A stretch of 64,000 nucleotides of DNA from Taklimakanibacter albus (GTDB lineage: Bacteria > Pseudomonadota > Alphaproteobacteria > Rhizobiales > Aestuariivirgaceae): positions 214,343 through 278,342 of the forward strand of contig NZ_JAENHL010000004.1 in assembly GCF_016595235.1 (NCBI RefSeq), in the 5' to 3' direction. Position numbers and translations under genes: made by a program. Every line of letters starts with the position of its first letter. Positions within the stretch are counted from its first letter, which is position 1. Of this stretch, positions 18,954 through 27,656 are shown one piece after another. The notes beneath the pieces are model-generated. The model worked only from the letters and a program-made list of their open reading frames with translations, made no database searches and was not told where the DNA came from.

Positions 18954-18987
18954 AACCCGCATGGCACGCCATGCGGGTTTTTCTTTT
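18954..18987 (+). terminator. Rho-independent terminator after the binding-protein gene
   Basis: Perfect 12-bp stem AACCCGCATGGC / GCCATGCGGGTT with a 2-base loop, followed by a T-rich run TTTCTTTTT. It lies 25 bp after the stop codon and also separates the convergent minus-strand gene. Confidence 0.9.
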
Positions 18988-18998
18988 TGCCGTACTGC

Positions 18999-19379
18999 TT
19001 AGTCGATGCGGAACTGCAGGCCTATGCCAGGGCCGCCCCAATAGCCGGGGCCGTAATAGCCGTAGCCTGGTCCGTAGTAGCCGCCATAGTAATAGGGATC
19101 GTAGTAGTACGGGTCGTAATAGCGGTGACGCCGCCATTTGCGGTGATGATTCCAGCGGTCGCCGCGCCAACGACGCGATTCACGCCAGCGACGTTCGCCG
19201 CGCCAGCGCCGATGCTCACGGCGCCACTTCTTCTTGTGATTGGCGAGGACGAAATTGCCGTCCTGCGCCGTCTGAGCTTTTGCCGGCCCGACAGGCATCG
19301 CCTGGCTGGTTGCCGGCATCACGAATGCTGTGCCCACAGCCAGGGCGGAGGCCACAGCAAGGGCTTTGATGTTGAACAC
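18999..19379 (-). CDS. Secreted Arg/Trp/Tyr/Gly-rich small protein
   Basis: A 126-residue exported protein. Signal peptide MFNIKALAVASALAVGTAFV then MPATSQA-M; mature part has a strongly basic Arg/Trp/His stretch (about residues 50-86), then a low-complexity Tyr/Gly/Pro tail (YYDPYYYDPYYYGGYYG). Such proteins are common in Hyphomicrobiales envelopes and of unknown role; it resembles but lacks the conserved C-terminal block of BA14K proteins. The start is GTG at 19379, supported by GAGGAGGACC just upstream and by the signal peptide. The composition will attract spurious matches. Confidence 0.7.
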   Translation of the reverse strand: MFNIKALAVASALAVGTAFVMPATSQAMPVGPAKAQTAQDGNFVLANHKKKWRREHRRWRGERRWRESRRWRGDRWNHHRKWRRHRYYDPYYYDPYYYGGYYGPGYGYYGPGYWGGPGIGLQFRID

Positions 19380-19517
19380 GATAAGGTCCTCCTCTCTCGA
19401 CAGACCTCGTTACTTCCGATGCGACCAACATAGGGATCGCATATGGCCGTTAAAAGGCATCTTGACCGGGACAACGAACGGCAGGAAGGATCGTTCCGGA
19501 ATCTAGAGGAGCCGCCA

Positions 19518-19754
19518 ATGAAGGCATATTTCGTCCAGATAAAGTGTGAGCTGGGCAAAGCTTACCAAGTGGCAACCGCCATTGCCGATGCCGAGATCGC
19601 GTCGGAAATCTATTCAACTTCAGGCAATTACGACCTTCTGGCGAAGTTCTATCTGGAGCCCGAGGCGGACATCGGACACTTCGTCAACGAGAAGCTCCAC
19701 AAGATCAAAGGCATCAAGGATACCTACACCATCATCACCTTCCGCGCTTTCTGA
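19518..19754 (+). CDS. Stand-alone Lrp/AsnC ligand-binding (RAM) domain protein
   Basis: A 78-residue protein consisting only of the amino-acid-binding RAM domain of Lrp/AsnC regulators: KAYFVQIKCELGKAYQVATAIADAEIASEIYSTSG, then YDLLAKFYLE and the closing KIKGIKDTYTIITFRAF. There is no DNA-binding domain. Stand-alone RAM proteins form ring oligomers that bind amino acids and may modulate full-length Lrp proteins. ATG 19518 follows AGAGGA; an upstream ATG at 19443 gives 25 extra residues without family support. Being close to the liv transporter suits amino-acid sensing, but this is inference. Confidence 0.88.
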   Translation: MKAYFVQIKCELGKAYQVATAIADAEIASEIYSTSGNYDLLAKFYLEPEADIGHFVNEKLHKIKGIKDTYTIITFRAF

Positions 19755-19763
19755 AGATCAGCC

Positions 19764-20486
19764 ATGCGTCTTGCCACTGCCCTCTTGTTTCTGGCCATCA
19801 CTGCGACGGCAGCCTCAGCGGCCGACAATGCGGAGCGCGCCGCCATAGGTTTTTCACCGGATGGCCGCTATTTCGCCTTCGAGCAGTATGGTGTGCAGGA
19901 CGGATCGGGATTTCCCTATTCCGAGATCTTCGTGATCGATCTCGACGCCAATCAGTGGGTGAAGGGCTCACCGTTCCGCGAGCGGATCGAGGACGAGGCT
20001 GCGCTTGTTTCATCCGCGCGTGCCAAGGCCGCCAAGTCGGCCGCTGCCCTCATCGGCCAGCTGAAGACCGCCGAGCCCGGTGACGCGCTCGCGGCGCAGC
20101 TGCCGACCCAGGCCGTAGCCGACCGCCACCGCATCGGTTTCGACCCTTACTATCAGAGCCAGACCAGCCAGAAGGGCGGGCAATACACGCTGAGCCTCGC
20201 GCTGGTGCCATTCGCCGCTCCCGAAAGCTGCTATGCCGAGGATGGCAAGCAGATGGGCTTCAGGCTTATCCTCAAGGACAATGACTCCGGCGCCGAGACG
20301 GAAGTCCACAAGGACGCCGCCATTCCAGCCTCGCGTTATTGCCCGCGCGACTACGACATCTCCGATATCATCGCCTACCGCCCCGGCTCCGGCACGGCGC
20401 GGCAGGTCGCGCTGATCGGCGTCTATACGCCCGGCTTCGAGGGCGTGAACCGGCGCTTTATCGCAGTACCCTTCCGGCTACCCTAG
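19764..20486 (+). CDS. Predicted secreted protein, DUF2259-like
   Basis: A 240-residue exported protein of unknown function. Signal peptide of about 20 residues (MRLATALLFLAITATAASA-A). The mature start IGFSPDGRYFAFEQYGVQDGSGFPYSEIFVIDL resembles one WD/TolB-like beta-propeller blade, which matches the DUF2259 family as I remember it. Two cysteines (in ESCYAEDGKQ and SRYCPRDYD) may pair in the periplasm. It begins 9 bp after the RAM-domain gene, so the two may be co-transcribed. Confidence 0.75.
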   Translation: MRLATALLFLAITATAASAADNAERAAIGFSPDGRYFAFEQYGVQDGSGFPYSEIFVIDLDANQWVKGSPFRERIEDEAALVSSARAKAAKSAAALIGQLKTAEPGDALAAQLPTQAVADRHRIGFDPYYQSQTSQKGGQYTLSLALVPFAAPESCYAEDGKQMGFRLILKDNDSGAETEVHKDAAIPASRYCPRDYDISDIIAYRPGSGTARQVALIGVYTPGFEGVNRRFIAVPFRLP

Positions 20487-20558
20487 AACCGCATCCCGCT
20501 TTCTGCCAATATATCCGATGTCATCCTCTTCCGGGGGCGTTGGTCACGGGAGAAGAGC

Positions 20559-22034
20559 ATGGACGGCACTTCGAGCAACGAAACCTCCGGAGGGAAGGCC
20601 TCCTCCGGATTGCGGCGGCGGGCATTCCTGCTGAGCGGCGCGGCCGCCGGCATAGGTCTCGCAACCTCCGCCATTGCGACAAACGCCATCGGTAAGACCG
20701 CGCAGCCCAATATCATCCACATCGTCGCCGACGATCTCGGCTGGAAGGATGTCGGCTTCCACGGCTCCGACATCAAGACACCGCACATCGACAAGCTGGC
20801 CGAGACGGGCGCCAGCCTTGAGCAGTTCTATGTCCAGCCGATGTGCACGCCGACCCGCGCCGCGCTCATGACCGGACGCTATCCGCTGCGCTACGGGCTG
20901 CAGACAGGTGTCATTCCTGCCGCCGCCAACTACAGCCTTCCCATGGACGAATATCTGTTGCCGCAGGTGCTCAAGGATGCCGGCTACAGCACGGCGATGG
21001 TCGGCAAATGGCATCTCGGCCACGCCAAACCGGAATTCTGGCCGCGCCAGCGCGGTTTCGATTCATTCTACGGCGCCACCGTCGGTGAGATCGATCATTT
21101 TAAGCACTCATCGCACGGCGTCCTCGACTGGTACCGCAACAACAAGCCCCTGAAGGAGGACGGCTTCGACAATACTCTGTTCGGCGCCGAAGCGGCGCGG
21201 GTAATCGAAAAGCACGATACCGGGAAACCGCTGTTCCTCTATCTCGCCTTCACCGCGCCGCACACACCTTTTCAGGCGCCGCAGAGCTATCTCGACCGCT
21301 ATCGTCACATCCCCGACGAGAACCGGCGGAAATACGCCGCCATGGTGTCGGCGATGGACGACGAGATCGGCCGTACCGTCGCGGCGTTGGAGAAGCGCGG
21401 CATGCGCGACAACACGCTCATCATCTTCCATAGCGACAATGGCGGAGTGAGATCATCGCTCTTCGCGGGAGATTCGAAAGTGACCGGCGGACTGCCCGCC
21501 GACAATGGCCCCTATCGTGATGGCAAAGGGACTCTCTTCGAAGGCGGAACCCGGGTCGCGGCTCTCGTCAACTGGCCGGGCAAGATCAAGCAGGGAGCTA
21601 TCGACGGCATGATGCATGTGGTCGACTTCTATCCGACGCTGGCAGCCCTTGCCGGCGCCAGTCTCGGCAAGAACAAACCGCTCGACGGCATGGATATGTG
21701 GCGGACGCTCAGCGCGGCGGCGCCGTCCCCGCGTAGCGAGATCGTCTACAATATCGACCCGATGGCCGGCGCCGTGCGTCAGGGCGACTGGAAACTGATC
21801 TGGAAGGCGGCTCTGCCTCAGATGCTGGCGCTCTTCGACCTCGCCAAGGACAAATCCGAGACCACCGACCTGGCCGGCGCTAATCCGGAGAAGGTCAGGC
21901 AGTTGCAGGCGCGGATCAGCGAGCTGGCCGGCGAGATGGCGCAGCCGCTCCTGCTGATGGAAGCGGTCAGGCTGACCTTCTTCAGCCCGCCGGTGATGCC
22001 CGACACGTCGCAGATGTTCAATATCGGAGATTGA
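20559..22034 (+). CDS. Tat-exported arylsulfatase
   Basis: Sulfatase of 491 residues that hydrolyses sulfate esters, scavenging sulfur in the periplasm. A twin-arginine signal (LRRRAFLLSGAAAG, about residues 22-35) precedes the catalytic domain QPNIIHIVADDLGWKDVGFHGSDIKTPHIDKLA, which carries the metal-binding Asp pair. Cys96 in CTPTRAALMTGRYP is the C-x-P-x-R residue converted to formylglycine, so it is a type I, Cys-type sulfatase that needs a formylglycine-generating enzyme; none is in the window. KWHLGH and FHSDNGG metal/substrate motifs are present. Its exact ester is unknown. Confidence 0.92.
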   Translation: MDGTSSNETSGGKASSGLRRRAFLLSGAAAGIGLATSAIATNAIGKTAQPNIIHIVADDLGWKDVGFHGSDIKTPHIDKLAETGASLEQFYVQPMCTPTRAALMTGRYPLRYGLQTGVIPAAANYSLPMDEYLLPQVLKDAGYSTAMVGKWHLGHAKPEFWPRQRGFDSFYGATVGEIDHFKHSSHGVLDWYRNNKPLKEDGFDNTLFGAEAARVIEKHDTGKPLFLYLAFTAPHTPFQAPQSYLDRYRHIPDENRRKYAAMVSAMDDEIGRTVAALEKRGMRDNTLIIFHSDNGGVRSSLFAGDSKVTGGLPADNGPYRDGKGTLFEGGTRVAALVNWPGKIKQGAIDGMMHVVDFYPTLAALAGASLGKNKPLDGMDMWRTLSAAAPSPRSEIVYNIDPMAGAVRQGDWKLIWKAALPQMLALFDLAKDKSETTDLAGANPEKVRQLQARISELAGEMAQPLLLMEAVRLTFFSPPVMPDTSQMFNIGD

Positions 22035-22079
22035 AGACACGCTGGTGCTTGCGCAACCGGATGCGGCCAGGGAGGTCCC

Positions 22080-22757
22080 ATGTATATTCTCTACGGGGGT
22101 GACTACACCCGCGCGGCGCTGGTGCAGTGGCTGCTCGACGAAGGCAAGCTCGACTATGAATTGAAGAAGGTCGACATCATCAAGAACGAGCATCGGACCG
22201 CCGAGTTCCTGGCCATAAACCCCGCTGGCCTCGTGCCGGTGCTCGTCACGCCCGAGGGCGACACACTGCACGAGGTCGCGGCTTTGCTGGTCTATCTCGC
22301 CGACCGGCACCAGCTCACGAACCTGGCGCCCGCACCGGACGATCCGCTGCGCGGACGGTTTCTCTCGGCGGTTTTCCACATCGCCAGCGACATTCAGGCC
22401 GAGATGAAACGCTTCCACTTCCCCCATCGCTTCTCATTGCGAACGGAAGACAATGGGAGGATTCAGGAAATGGCGAAAGACCTCGTCCTCAGTCGCCTGG
22501 AGGTGGTCGATGCCAGACTGGCCAAAGGCGGCCCATACACCCTGGGAGATCGCTTTTCGCTCGCCGATTTCTATCTGAGCTTCTGGATCGCCCTGCTCGA
22601 TCGCCACACGGTGCGGCAGCGGCTTCGTTCAGTGGCGAGACTTTATGACCTGGTCCGCAACCGTCCGGGTGCATCGCGCTATCTCGTTGAAACCGAGAAG
22701 ATGGCAGACGACTATGCGGAGCTGATGAGGAGGAACCCTTGCGGTGTAATCGCCTAA
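22080..22757 (+). CDS. Glutathione S-transferase family protein
   Basis: A 225-residue GST: thioredoxin-like N domain (MYILYGGDYTRAALVQWLLDE ... NPAGLVPVLVTPEGDTLHEVAALLVYLAD, with the cis-Pro in GLVPVL and the glutathione-binding Glu in HEVAAL) and a helical C domain with LGDRFSLADFYLSFW. A Tyr/Ser replaces no obvious catalytic residue, so the reaction is unknown. ATG 22080 follows GGGAGGTCCC. Its stop overlaps by 4 bp the stop of the convergent metallo-beta-lactamase-fold gene. Confidence 0.88.
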   Translation: MYILYGGDYTRAALVQWLLDEGKLDYELKKVDIIKNEHRTAEFLAINPAGLVPVLVTPEGDTLHEVAALLVYLADRHQLTNLAPAPDDPLRGRFLSAVFHIASDIQAEMKRFHFPHRFSLRTEDNGRIQEMAKDLVLSRLEVVDARLAKGGPYTLGDRFSLADFYLSFWIALLDRHTVRQRLRSVARLYDLVRNRPGASRYLVETEKMADDYAELMRRNPCGVIA

Positions 22758-23557
22758 TCGGCGATGGCCTTCAGGTAACGATCGACCGAGCGCGCCACCG
22801 CACCCTTGCCGTCTTCGAGGATGCGCATGTTGCGGAAAGCGCTGTAGACCTGGTCGTAGTCGAAAGGCTCGAGCGCTTTTGCGATGTGCTTCACCGCACG
22901 CGCATTGAGCGGCCAGAGATTGGGATAGGAATACATGAAGCTCACATATCTGCGGTCCATCACCACCTGCACGATGTCGCCGGCCAAGAGCACATTGGGC
23001 TTGTCCTTGCGCGCCCAGTGACAGACGGTGCCGCCCTCGAAATGCCCGCCGCAGCGGATCAGTGTCAGGTCGGGCAGGATCTGACGGGTCTCGCCGCTCC
23101 AGAAGACGATGGAAGAGTCCGGCCGCGTGACCCATTGCCGGTCGCCCTCATGGATATAGATCGGAATATTACCGAGCGCCCTGCTCCATTCGACGATCAC
23201 CGAATAATAATGCGGATGCGAGATGGCCATCGCCTTGACCGGCCCGCGCGCCGTGAGCGCCGCCACCGCCTCGTCGGTCACGAGGCACACACTGTCCCAC
23301 AATAGATTGCCGTCCGGCGTCTCGGCGAGCAGCGCGCGCTGGCCGATGGCAAAGGCGGGCTCGACGATGATGCTGAGCACACCATCCTCATCCGAGATCA
23401 CCACCTTGTGGTCGCGGGCGAGCTCCTCCATCGTCGTCCAGTCCTGGCCCGCCCAGCGCACATACTGGCGGCCGTCGTTGCAGATCGGGCATGATGCCGG
23501 CGGGGTGGCGCTCGCCGCATACTGGACGCCGCACTGCCGGCACATATGATGAATCAT
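22754..23557 (-). CDS. Metallo-beta-lactamase-fold protein with N-terminal zinc knuckle
   Basis: A 267-residue protein starting with a rubredoxin-like zinc ribbon (C6-x2-C9 and C23-x2-C26), followed by a metallo-beta-lactamase-like domain: AISHPHYYSVI in the place of the HxHxDH motif, CGGHFEGGTVCHW and NVLLAGDIVQ. The first motif keeps both early His but replaces Asp and the last His by Tyr/Ser, so the second metal site should be missing. It may be a mononuclear hydrolase or a non-catalytic member. ATG 23557 follows GGAGGGCCC. Not recognisable as a specific enzyme. Confidence 0.75.
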   Translation of the reverse strand: MIHHMCRQCGVQYAASATPPASCPICNDGRQYVRWAGQDWTTMEELARDHKVVISDEDGVLSIIVEPAFAIGQRALLAETPDGNLLWDSVCLVTDEAVAALTARGPVKAMAISHPHYYSVIVEWSRALGNIPIYIHEGDRQWVTRPDSSIVFWSGETRQILPDLTLIRCGGHFEGGTVCHWARKDKPNVLLAGDIVQVVMDRRYVSFMYSYPNLWPLNARAVKHIAKALEPFDYDQVYSAFRNMRILEDGKGAVARSVDRYLKAIAD

Positions 23558-23613
23558 GAAAGGGCCCTCCTGCGCTGGACGACCTGTCTAGCGCAGGAGG
23601 AAATAGGAGGCCA

Positions 23614-25674
23614 TTACTGTTTGAGCAGTTCCAATCCTTGCGCGGACTTGGCGAGACGGACGAGGTTGACGAATTCGGCACGGTAGCCGAACTCGTCCTT
23701 GCCCCTGGCGCCCTGCGCCAGCGCGATCACGTCGTCATAGGAATAGGACTTGGTATATTGCCCGCCGCGCAGCAGCTGCCCGAAGGCGGCGACCGCTGTG
23801 GCGAAACGCGACTCCTGCGGCGCCGCATCGATATTCGCCGCAGCGGCGTCGATCTTCACCGGCTCGCTGATGAGCTTCGAGTCTTTCTCGCCCGGCAGCT
23901 TGTAGCGGATCTTGACGAAGCCGTACTCGTCCGCGCCCGCTTTCGCCGGCGTCTCGCTCGTGCCGTAACGCAGATCGTCATTGAGCTTCGACTTTGAATC
24001 CCGGGGCGTGATTTCGTAGATCGCCGTCACCGTATGGCCGGAGCCGATATCGCCGGCATCGACCTTGTCGTTGTTGAAGTCCTCGCGCTGCAGCATGCGC
24101 GTCTCATAGCCGATGAGCCGGTATTCCGAGACGGTGTCGGGATTGAACTCGACCTGGATCTTGACGTCCTGGGCGATGGTGAACAATGTCGAGCTCACCT
24201 CGTCGACCAGCACCTTGCGGGCCTCGTTGAGCGTGTCGATATAGGCGGCGTTGCCATTGCCGTTCTGGGCCAGCGTCTGCATCATCTCGTCATTATAGTT
24301 GCCGCGCCCGAAGCCCAGCACCGATAGGGTCACGCCGCTGTCGCGCTTGCGCTCGATGAAGCTCTTCAGCTCTTCAGGATCGGTGATGCCGACATTGAAG
24401 TCGCCATCGGTGGCGAGGATGACGCGGTTGATGCCGGTCTTGTCGAAGCTCTGCTCGGCGAGCTGATAGGCCTGCCGGATGCCTTCGGCGCCGGCGGTCG
24501 AGCCGCCCGCCATCAGCCGGTCGAGCGCACCGATGATCTTCGCCTTGTCCTTCGCCTTGGTGGGCTCGAGCACGGTTCCGGCATTGCCGGCATAGGTGAC
24601 GATCGAGACAGTATCCTCAGGGCCCATCGTATCGACGAGCAGCTTCAGTGAATTCTCCAGCAGCGGCAGCTTGTTGGGCTCGTCCATCGAGCCGGACGTG
24701 TCGACGAGGAAGACCAGGTTGGATCTGGGCTTCTCCTGGCCGTTGAGCGAGAAGCCCTTGATGCCGATATGCATGAGCCTGGTGTCGGGATTCCATGGGC
24801 TGGGGAAGACCGAGACATTGGCCTTGAACGGCACCGTTCTGTCGGCAGGCCCCGCATAATCATAGGGAAAATAGTTGATCATCTCCTCGACGCGCACCGC
24901 ATCCTTTTGCGGCAGCACATTCTGGTTCAGCTCGCCGCGCACGAAGCTGTAGGAGGACGTGTCGACGTCGATCGAGAAGGTCGAGACCGGCTCGTCCCTG
25001 GCGATTTTCACCGGATTGGTTTTAATGTCGGTGAACTTGTCGCGGCCCTGATCCTGGTAATAGAGCTGACGCTGATCGGCGCTCTTCGCGGCGGTCGTCG
25101 GTGCATAGGTCATGACGCTGCCGGCCAGGCTCTCCGATTCCGCATAGTCGGAGAAATTACCGCCCTTGGGTGCGATGGCGTCCGCGGCGCTATCGGATTT
25201 CGACATGTCCAAGCCGAGCCCGCCCGACGCCTGGGGCGCCGGCTTCGGAACGGCCGGCAACTGCTCGATGATCTCCTTGCGTGCCGGCGACGCGTCCGCC
25301 CTCTGCCTCGGCTCCGCCTTCTTCACCTTGCTGTCGATTTCCGTCGGCAAGGCGGGCGGCTCCTCGACGTAAAATGAATTCTGCGGCCCACGCAGCATAC
25401 CGCTATTGACCGTGATCAACGCGATCACCGCGAGGCTCGCACCGGCCATCAGGCCGTAACTCAATCTCAAACCGTGCATCTTTGTGCTCCCAGAAAGGAA
25501 ACCCCTTACCCGAGTCATGAGACGGGGCTTGGCGCGGGTTCCTTGGGAGGTCTTCGCAAAAATTTCATCATAGGCGGCCATCGCCGCCGCAATGCCGGCC
25601 GCTTTCGCCGCCGGATCGGGTTTCGGCGCCTCGCCGCGGAAGGGAGATTTCAGAGGGTCGAAATCGTCGGTCAT
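23614..25674 (-). CDS. Membrane vWA-domain protein (YfbK-like) coupled to an ECF sigma factor
   Basis: A 686-residue protein: cytoplasmic N-terminal segment of about 70 residues, one membrane helix (about 71-91), a Pro/Lys-rich linker, then a YfbK-type N-terminal region and a von Willebrand A domain with an intact MIDAS (Asp325-x-Ser327-x-Ser329 in LVDTSGSM; later Thr/Asp in ILATDGDFN), and a C-terminal segment of the DUF3520 kind. The start ATG overlaps the stop of the ECF sigma gene (ATGA), so the two are translated together. Position and topology suggest that the N-terminal part holds or regulates the sigma factor and the periplasmic vWA part senses the envelope. That regulatory role is inference. 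Confidence 0.85.
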   Translation of the reverse strand: MTDDFDPLKSPFRGEAPKPDPAAKAAGIAAAMAAYDEIFAKTSQGTRAKPRLMTRVRGFLSGSTKMHGLRLSYGLMAGASLAVIALITVNSGMLRGPQNSFYVEEPPALPTEIDSKVKKAEPRQRADASPARKEIIEQLPAVPKPAPQASGGLGLDMSKSDSAADAIAPKGGNFSDYAESESLAGSVMTYAPTTAAKSADQRQLYYQDQGRDKFTDIKTNPVKIARDEPVSTFSIDVDTSSYSFVRGELNQNVLPQKDAVRVEEMINYFPYDYAGPADRTVPFKANVSVFPSPWNPDTRLMHIGIKGFSLNGQEKPRSNLVFLVDTSGSMDEPNKLPLLENSLKLLVDTMGPEDTVSIVTYAGNAGTVLEPTKAKDKAKIIGALDRLMAGGSTAGAEGIRQAYQLAEQSFDKTGINRVILATDGDFNVGITDPEELKSFIERKRDSGVTLSVLGFGRGNYNDEMMQTLAQNGNGNAAYIDTLNEARKVLVDEVSSTLFTIAQDVKIQVEFNPDTVSEYRLIGYETRMLQREDFNNDKVDAGDIGSGHTVTAIYEITPRDSKSKLNDDLRYGTSETPAKAGADEYGFVKIRYKLPGEKDSKLISEPVKIDAAAANIDAAPQESRFATAVAAFGQLLRGGQYTKSYSYDDVIALAQGARGKDEFGYRAEFVNLVRLAKSAQGLELLKQ

Positions 25675-26225
25675 TCTTCCATCCTCGCCAGCACCGCGAG
25701 GCGCTTGCGTATTTCATGCATCCGCCAGGACACGGTGGATTCCTTGACGCCCAGCACCTCCCCTGCTTCGGCGTGGTTCATGTCTTCGGCCAGCACCAGC
25801 AGCGCCGTTTCCTTGAGGTCGGGCGAGAGCCGATCGATCGCCTGATAGAGCCATTGCAGCCGCCGGTCGCTGTCGGCCCAGTCGGCACTGCGCTGGGCGT
25901 CGATCTCGACGAAGGCCGCTTCCATCCGCCCTGCCGTCTTGCGCCGCCGGATCAGGTCGCGGCAGTGATTGAGAGCGAGCTGATAGAGCCAGGTCGAGAA
26001 CCGGCTCCGGCCGCCGAAACTGCCGATCTTGCGCGCCAGCGCCATGGCCATCTCCTGGGCGGCATCCTCGGCCTCGGCCCGGCTGCCGAGCAACCGATAG
26101 GCCACCCGGAACAGGAGATCGTAATGCCGCTCCAGCAGAAGCCGGAACGCGGCACGGTCGCCGTCCCGGGCAAGCCGGACGAGATCGGGGTCGCTCGCAT
26201 CCATGTGTCTGAAGCTTTGACGCAT
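25671..26225 (-). CDS. ECF-type RNA polymerase sigma factor
   Basis: Sigma-70 family ECF factor, 184 residues. Region 2 is FRLLLERHYDLLFRVAYRLLGSRAEAEDAAQEM ... FSTWLYQLALNHCRDLIRRR (core binding and -10 recognition), region 4 is LKETALLVLAEDMNHAEAGEVLGVKESTVSWRMHEIRKRL (helix-turn-helix for -35). It directs RNA polymerase to a small set of stress or envelope genes. The ATG at 26225 gives the listed start; ATG 26204 (MDASDPD) is an equally good start for the family. It overlaps the vWA gene by 4 bp, the usual place for an anti-sigma factor. Confidence 0.92.
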   Translation of the reverse strand: MRQSFRHMDASDPDLVRLARDGDRAAFRLLLERHYDLLFRVAYRLLGSRAEAEDAAQEMAMALARKIGSFGGRSRFSTWLYQLALNHCRDLIRRRKTAGRMEAAFVEIDAQRSADWADSDRRLQWLYQAIDRLSPDLKETALLVLAEDMNHAEAGEVLGVKESTVSWRMHEIRKRLAVLARMEE

Positions 26226-26338
26226 GCCGATGGCAAAAGCTTGGGCCGCTGAGAAAATTTTTGCGGCGATCCGCGGCGTTGCCCTCGAGCGCCATAACTG
26301 TTAGACCCCGCCCGACCTCCAAACAGGGCCAAAATCTC

Positions 26339-27646
26339 ATGATTCCGCGCTATACCCGTCCCGAAATGGCTGCCATCTGGGAGCCGCAGACCCGCTTCCG
26401 TATCTGGTTCGAGATCGAGGCCCATGCGGCGGACGCCATGGCCGAGCTTGGCATCATCCCCAAGGAAGCCGCCGTGACCATCTGGGCCAAGGCCAGGGAT
26501 GCCGTCTTCGACGTCGCCCGCATCGATGAGATCGAGCGCGAGACCAAGCATGACGTCATCGCCTTCCTCACTCATTTGTCCGAGATCGTCGGCCCCGAGG
26601 CACGTTTCGTCCATCAGGGCATGACCTCCTCCGACGTGCTCGACACCTGTCTCAACGTCCAGCTCTGCCGCGCCGCCGACATCCTGCTCGCCGATCTCGA
26701 CGATCTGCTCTCAGCCCTCGAGCGCCGCGCCAAGGAGCACAAGAACACCGTCACCATCGGCCGCAGCCACGGCATCCATGCCGAGCCCACCACCTTCGGC
26801 GTCAAGCTCGCTTTCGCCTATGCCGAATTCATGCGCGCCAAGGAGCGTCTTGCTTTCGCGCGCATGGAAGTCGCCACCTGCGCCATATCGGGCGCCGTCG
26901 GCACCTTCGCCAATATCGACCCCCGCGTCGAGGAGCATGTCGCGAAGAAAATGAGCCTGACACCTGAGCCGGTCTCGACCCAGGTCATCCCGCGCGACCG
27001 TCATGCCATGTTCTTTTCGGTGCTGGCGGTGATCGCGAGCTCGGTCGAGCGCCTCGCCACCGAAGTGCGCCATCTGCAGCGCACCGAGGTGCTGGAAGCG
27101 GAAGAGTTCTTCTCGCCCGGCCAGAAGGGTTCGTCCGCCATGCCGCACAAGCGCAATCCGGTGCTGTCGGAAAACCTGACCGGCCTCGCCCGCCTGGTAC
27201 GCTCGGCCGCCGTGCCGGCGCTCGAGAATGTGGCGCTCTGGCATGAGCGCGACATCTCGCATTCCTCCGTCGAGCGCGGCATCGCCCCTGACGCCACCGT
27301 GCATCTCGATTTCGCCTTGCGCCGCATGACCGGCCTCATCGACAAGCTGGTCGTCTACCCTGAGAACATGCGCAAGAATCTCGACCGTCTCGGCGGCCTC
27401 ATCCATTCGCAGCGCGTTATGCTCGCCCTCACCCAGAAGGGCATGGCGCGCGAGGAGGCCTATGCCGCGGTCCAGCGCAACGCCATGCCGGTCTGGCGCG
27501 GCGACGGTGATTTCCTCACATTGCTGCAGGCCGACAAGGACGTGACCGCCAAGCTCTCCACGACCGAGCTCGCCGAGCTCTTCGACCTCGGCTACCACAC
27601 CAAGCATGTCGACACGATCTTCAAGCGGGTGTTCGGCGACGCCTAG
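26339..27646 (+). CDS. purB: Adenylosuccinate lyase
   Basis: Fumarase/aspartase-superfamily enzyme of 435 residues acting twice in purine synthesis: SAICAR to AICAR plus fumarate, and adenylosuccinate to AMP plus fumarate. The superfamily signature GSSAMPHKRNP begins near residue 263 and contains the catalytic Ser; the general-acid His lies in TSSDVLDT / GRSHGIHAEPTTFG. ATG 26339 opens the canonical IPRYTRPEMAAIW; 26 codons upstream in frame are not conserved. Other pur genes of the pathway lie 12 kb away. It is followed by a composite palindromic repeat. Confidence 0.97.
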   Translation: MIPRYTRPEMAAIWEPQTRFRIWFEIEAHAADAMAELGIIPKEAAVTIWAKARDAVFDVARIDEIERETKHDVIAFLTHLSEIVGPEARFVHQGMTSSDVLDTCLNVQLCRAADILLADLDDLLSALERRAKEHKNTVTIGRSHGIHAEPTTFGVKLAFAYAEFMRAKERLAFARMEVATCAISGAVGTFANIDPRVEEHVAKKMSLTPEPVSTQVIPRDRHAMFFSVLAVIASSVERLATEVRHLQRTEVLEAEEFFSPGQKGSSAMPHKRNPVLSENLTGLARLVRSAAVPALENVALWHERDISHSSVERGIAPDATVHLDFALRRMTGLIDKLVVYPENMRKNLDRLGGLIHSQRVMLALTQKGMAREEAYAAVQRNAMPVWRGDGDFLTLLQADKDVTAKLSTTELAELFDLGYHTKHVDTIFKRVFGDA

Positions 27647-27656
27647 CTCATAGCCG

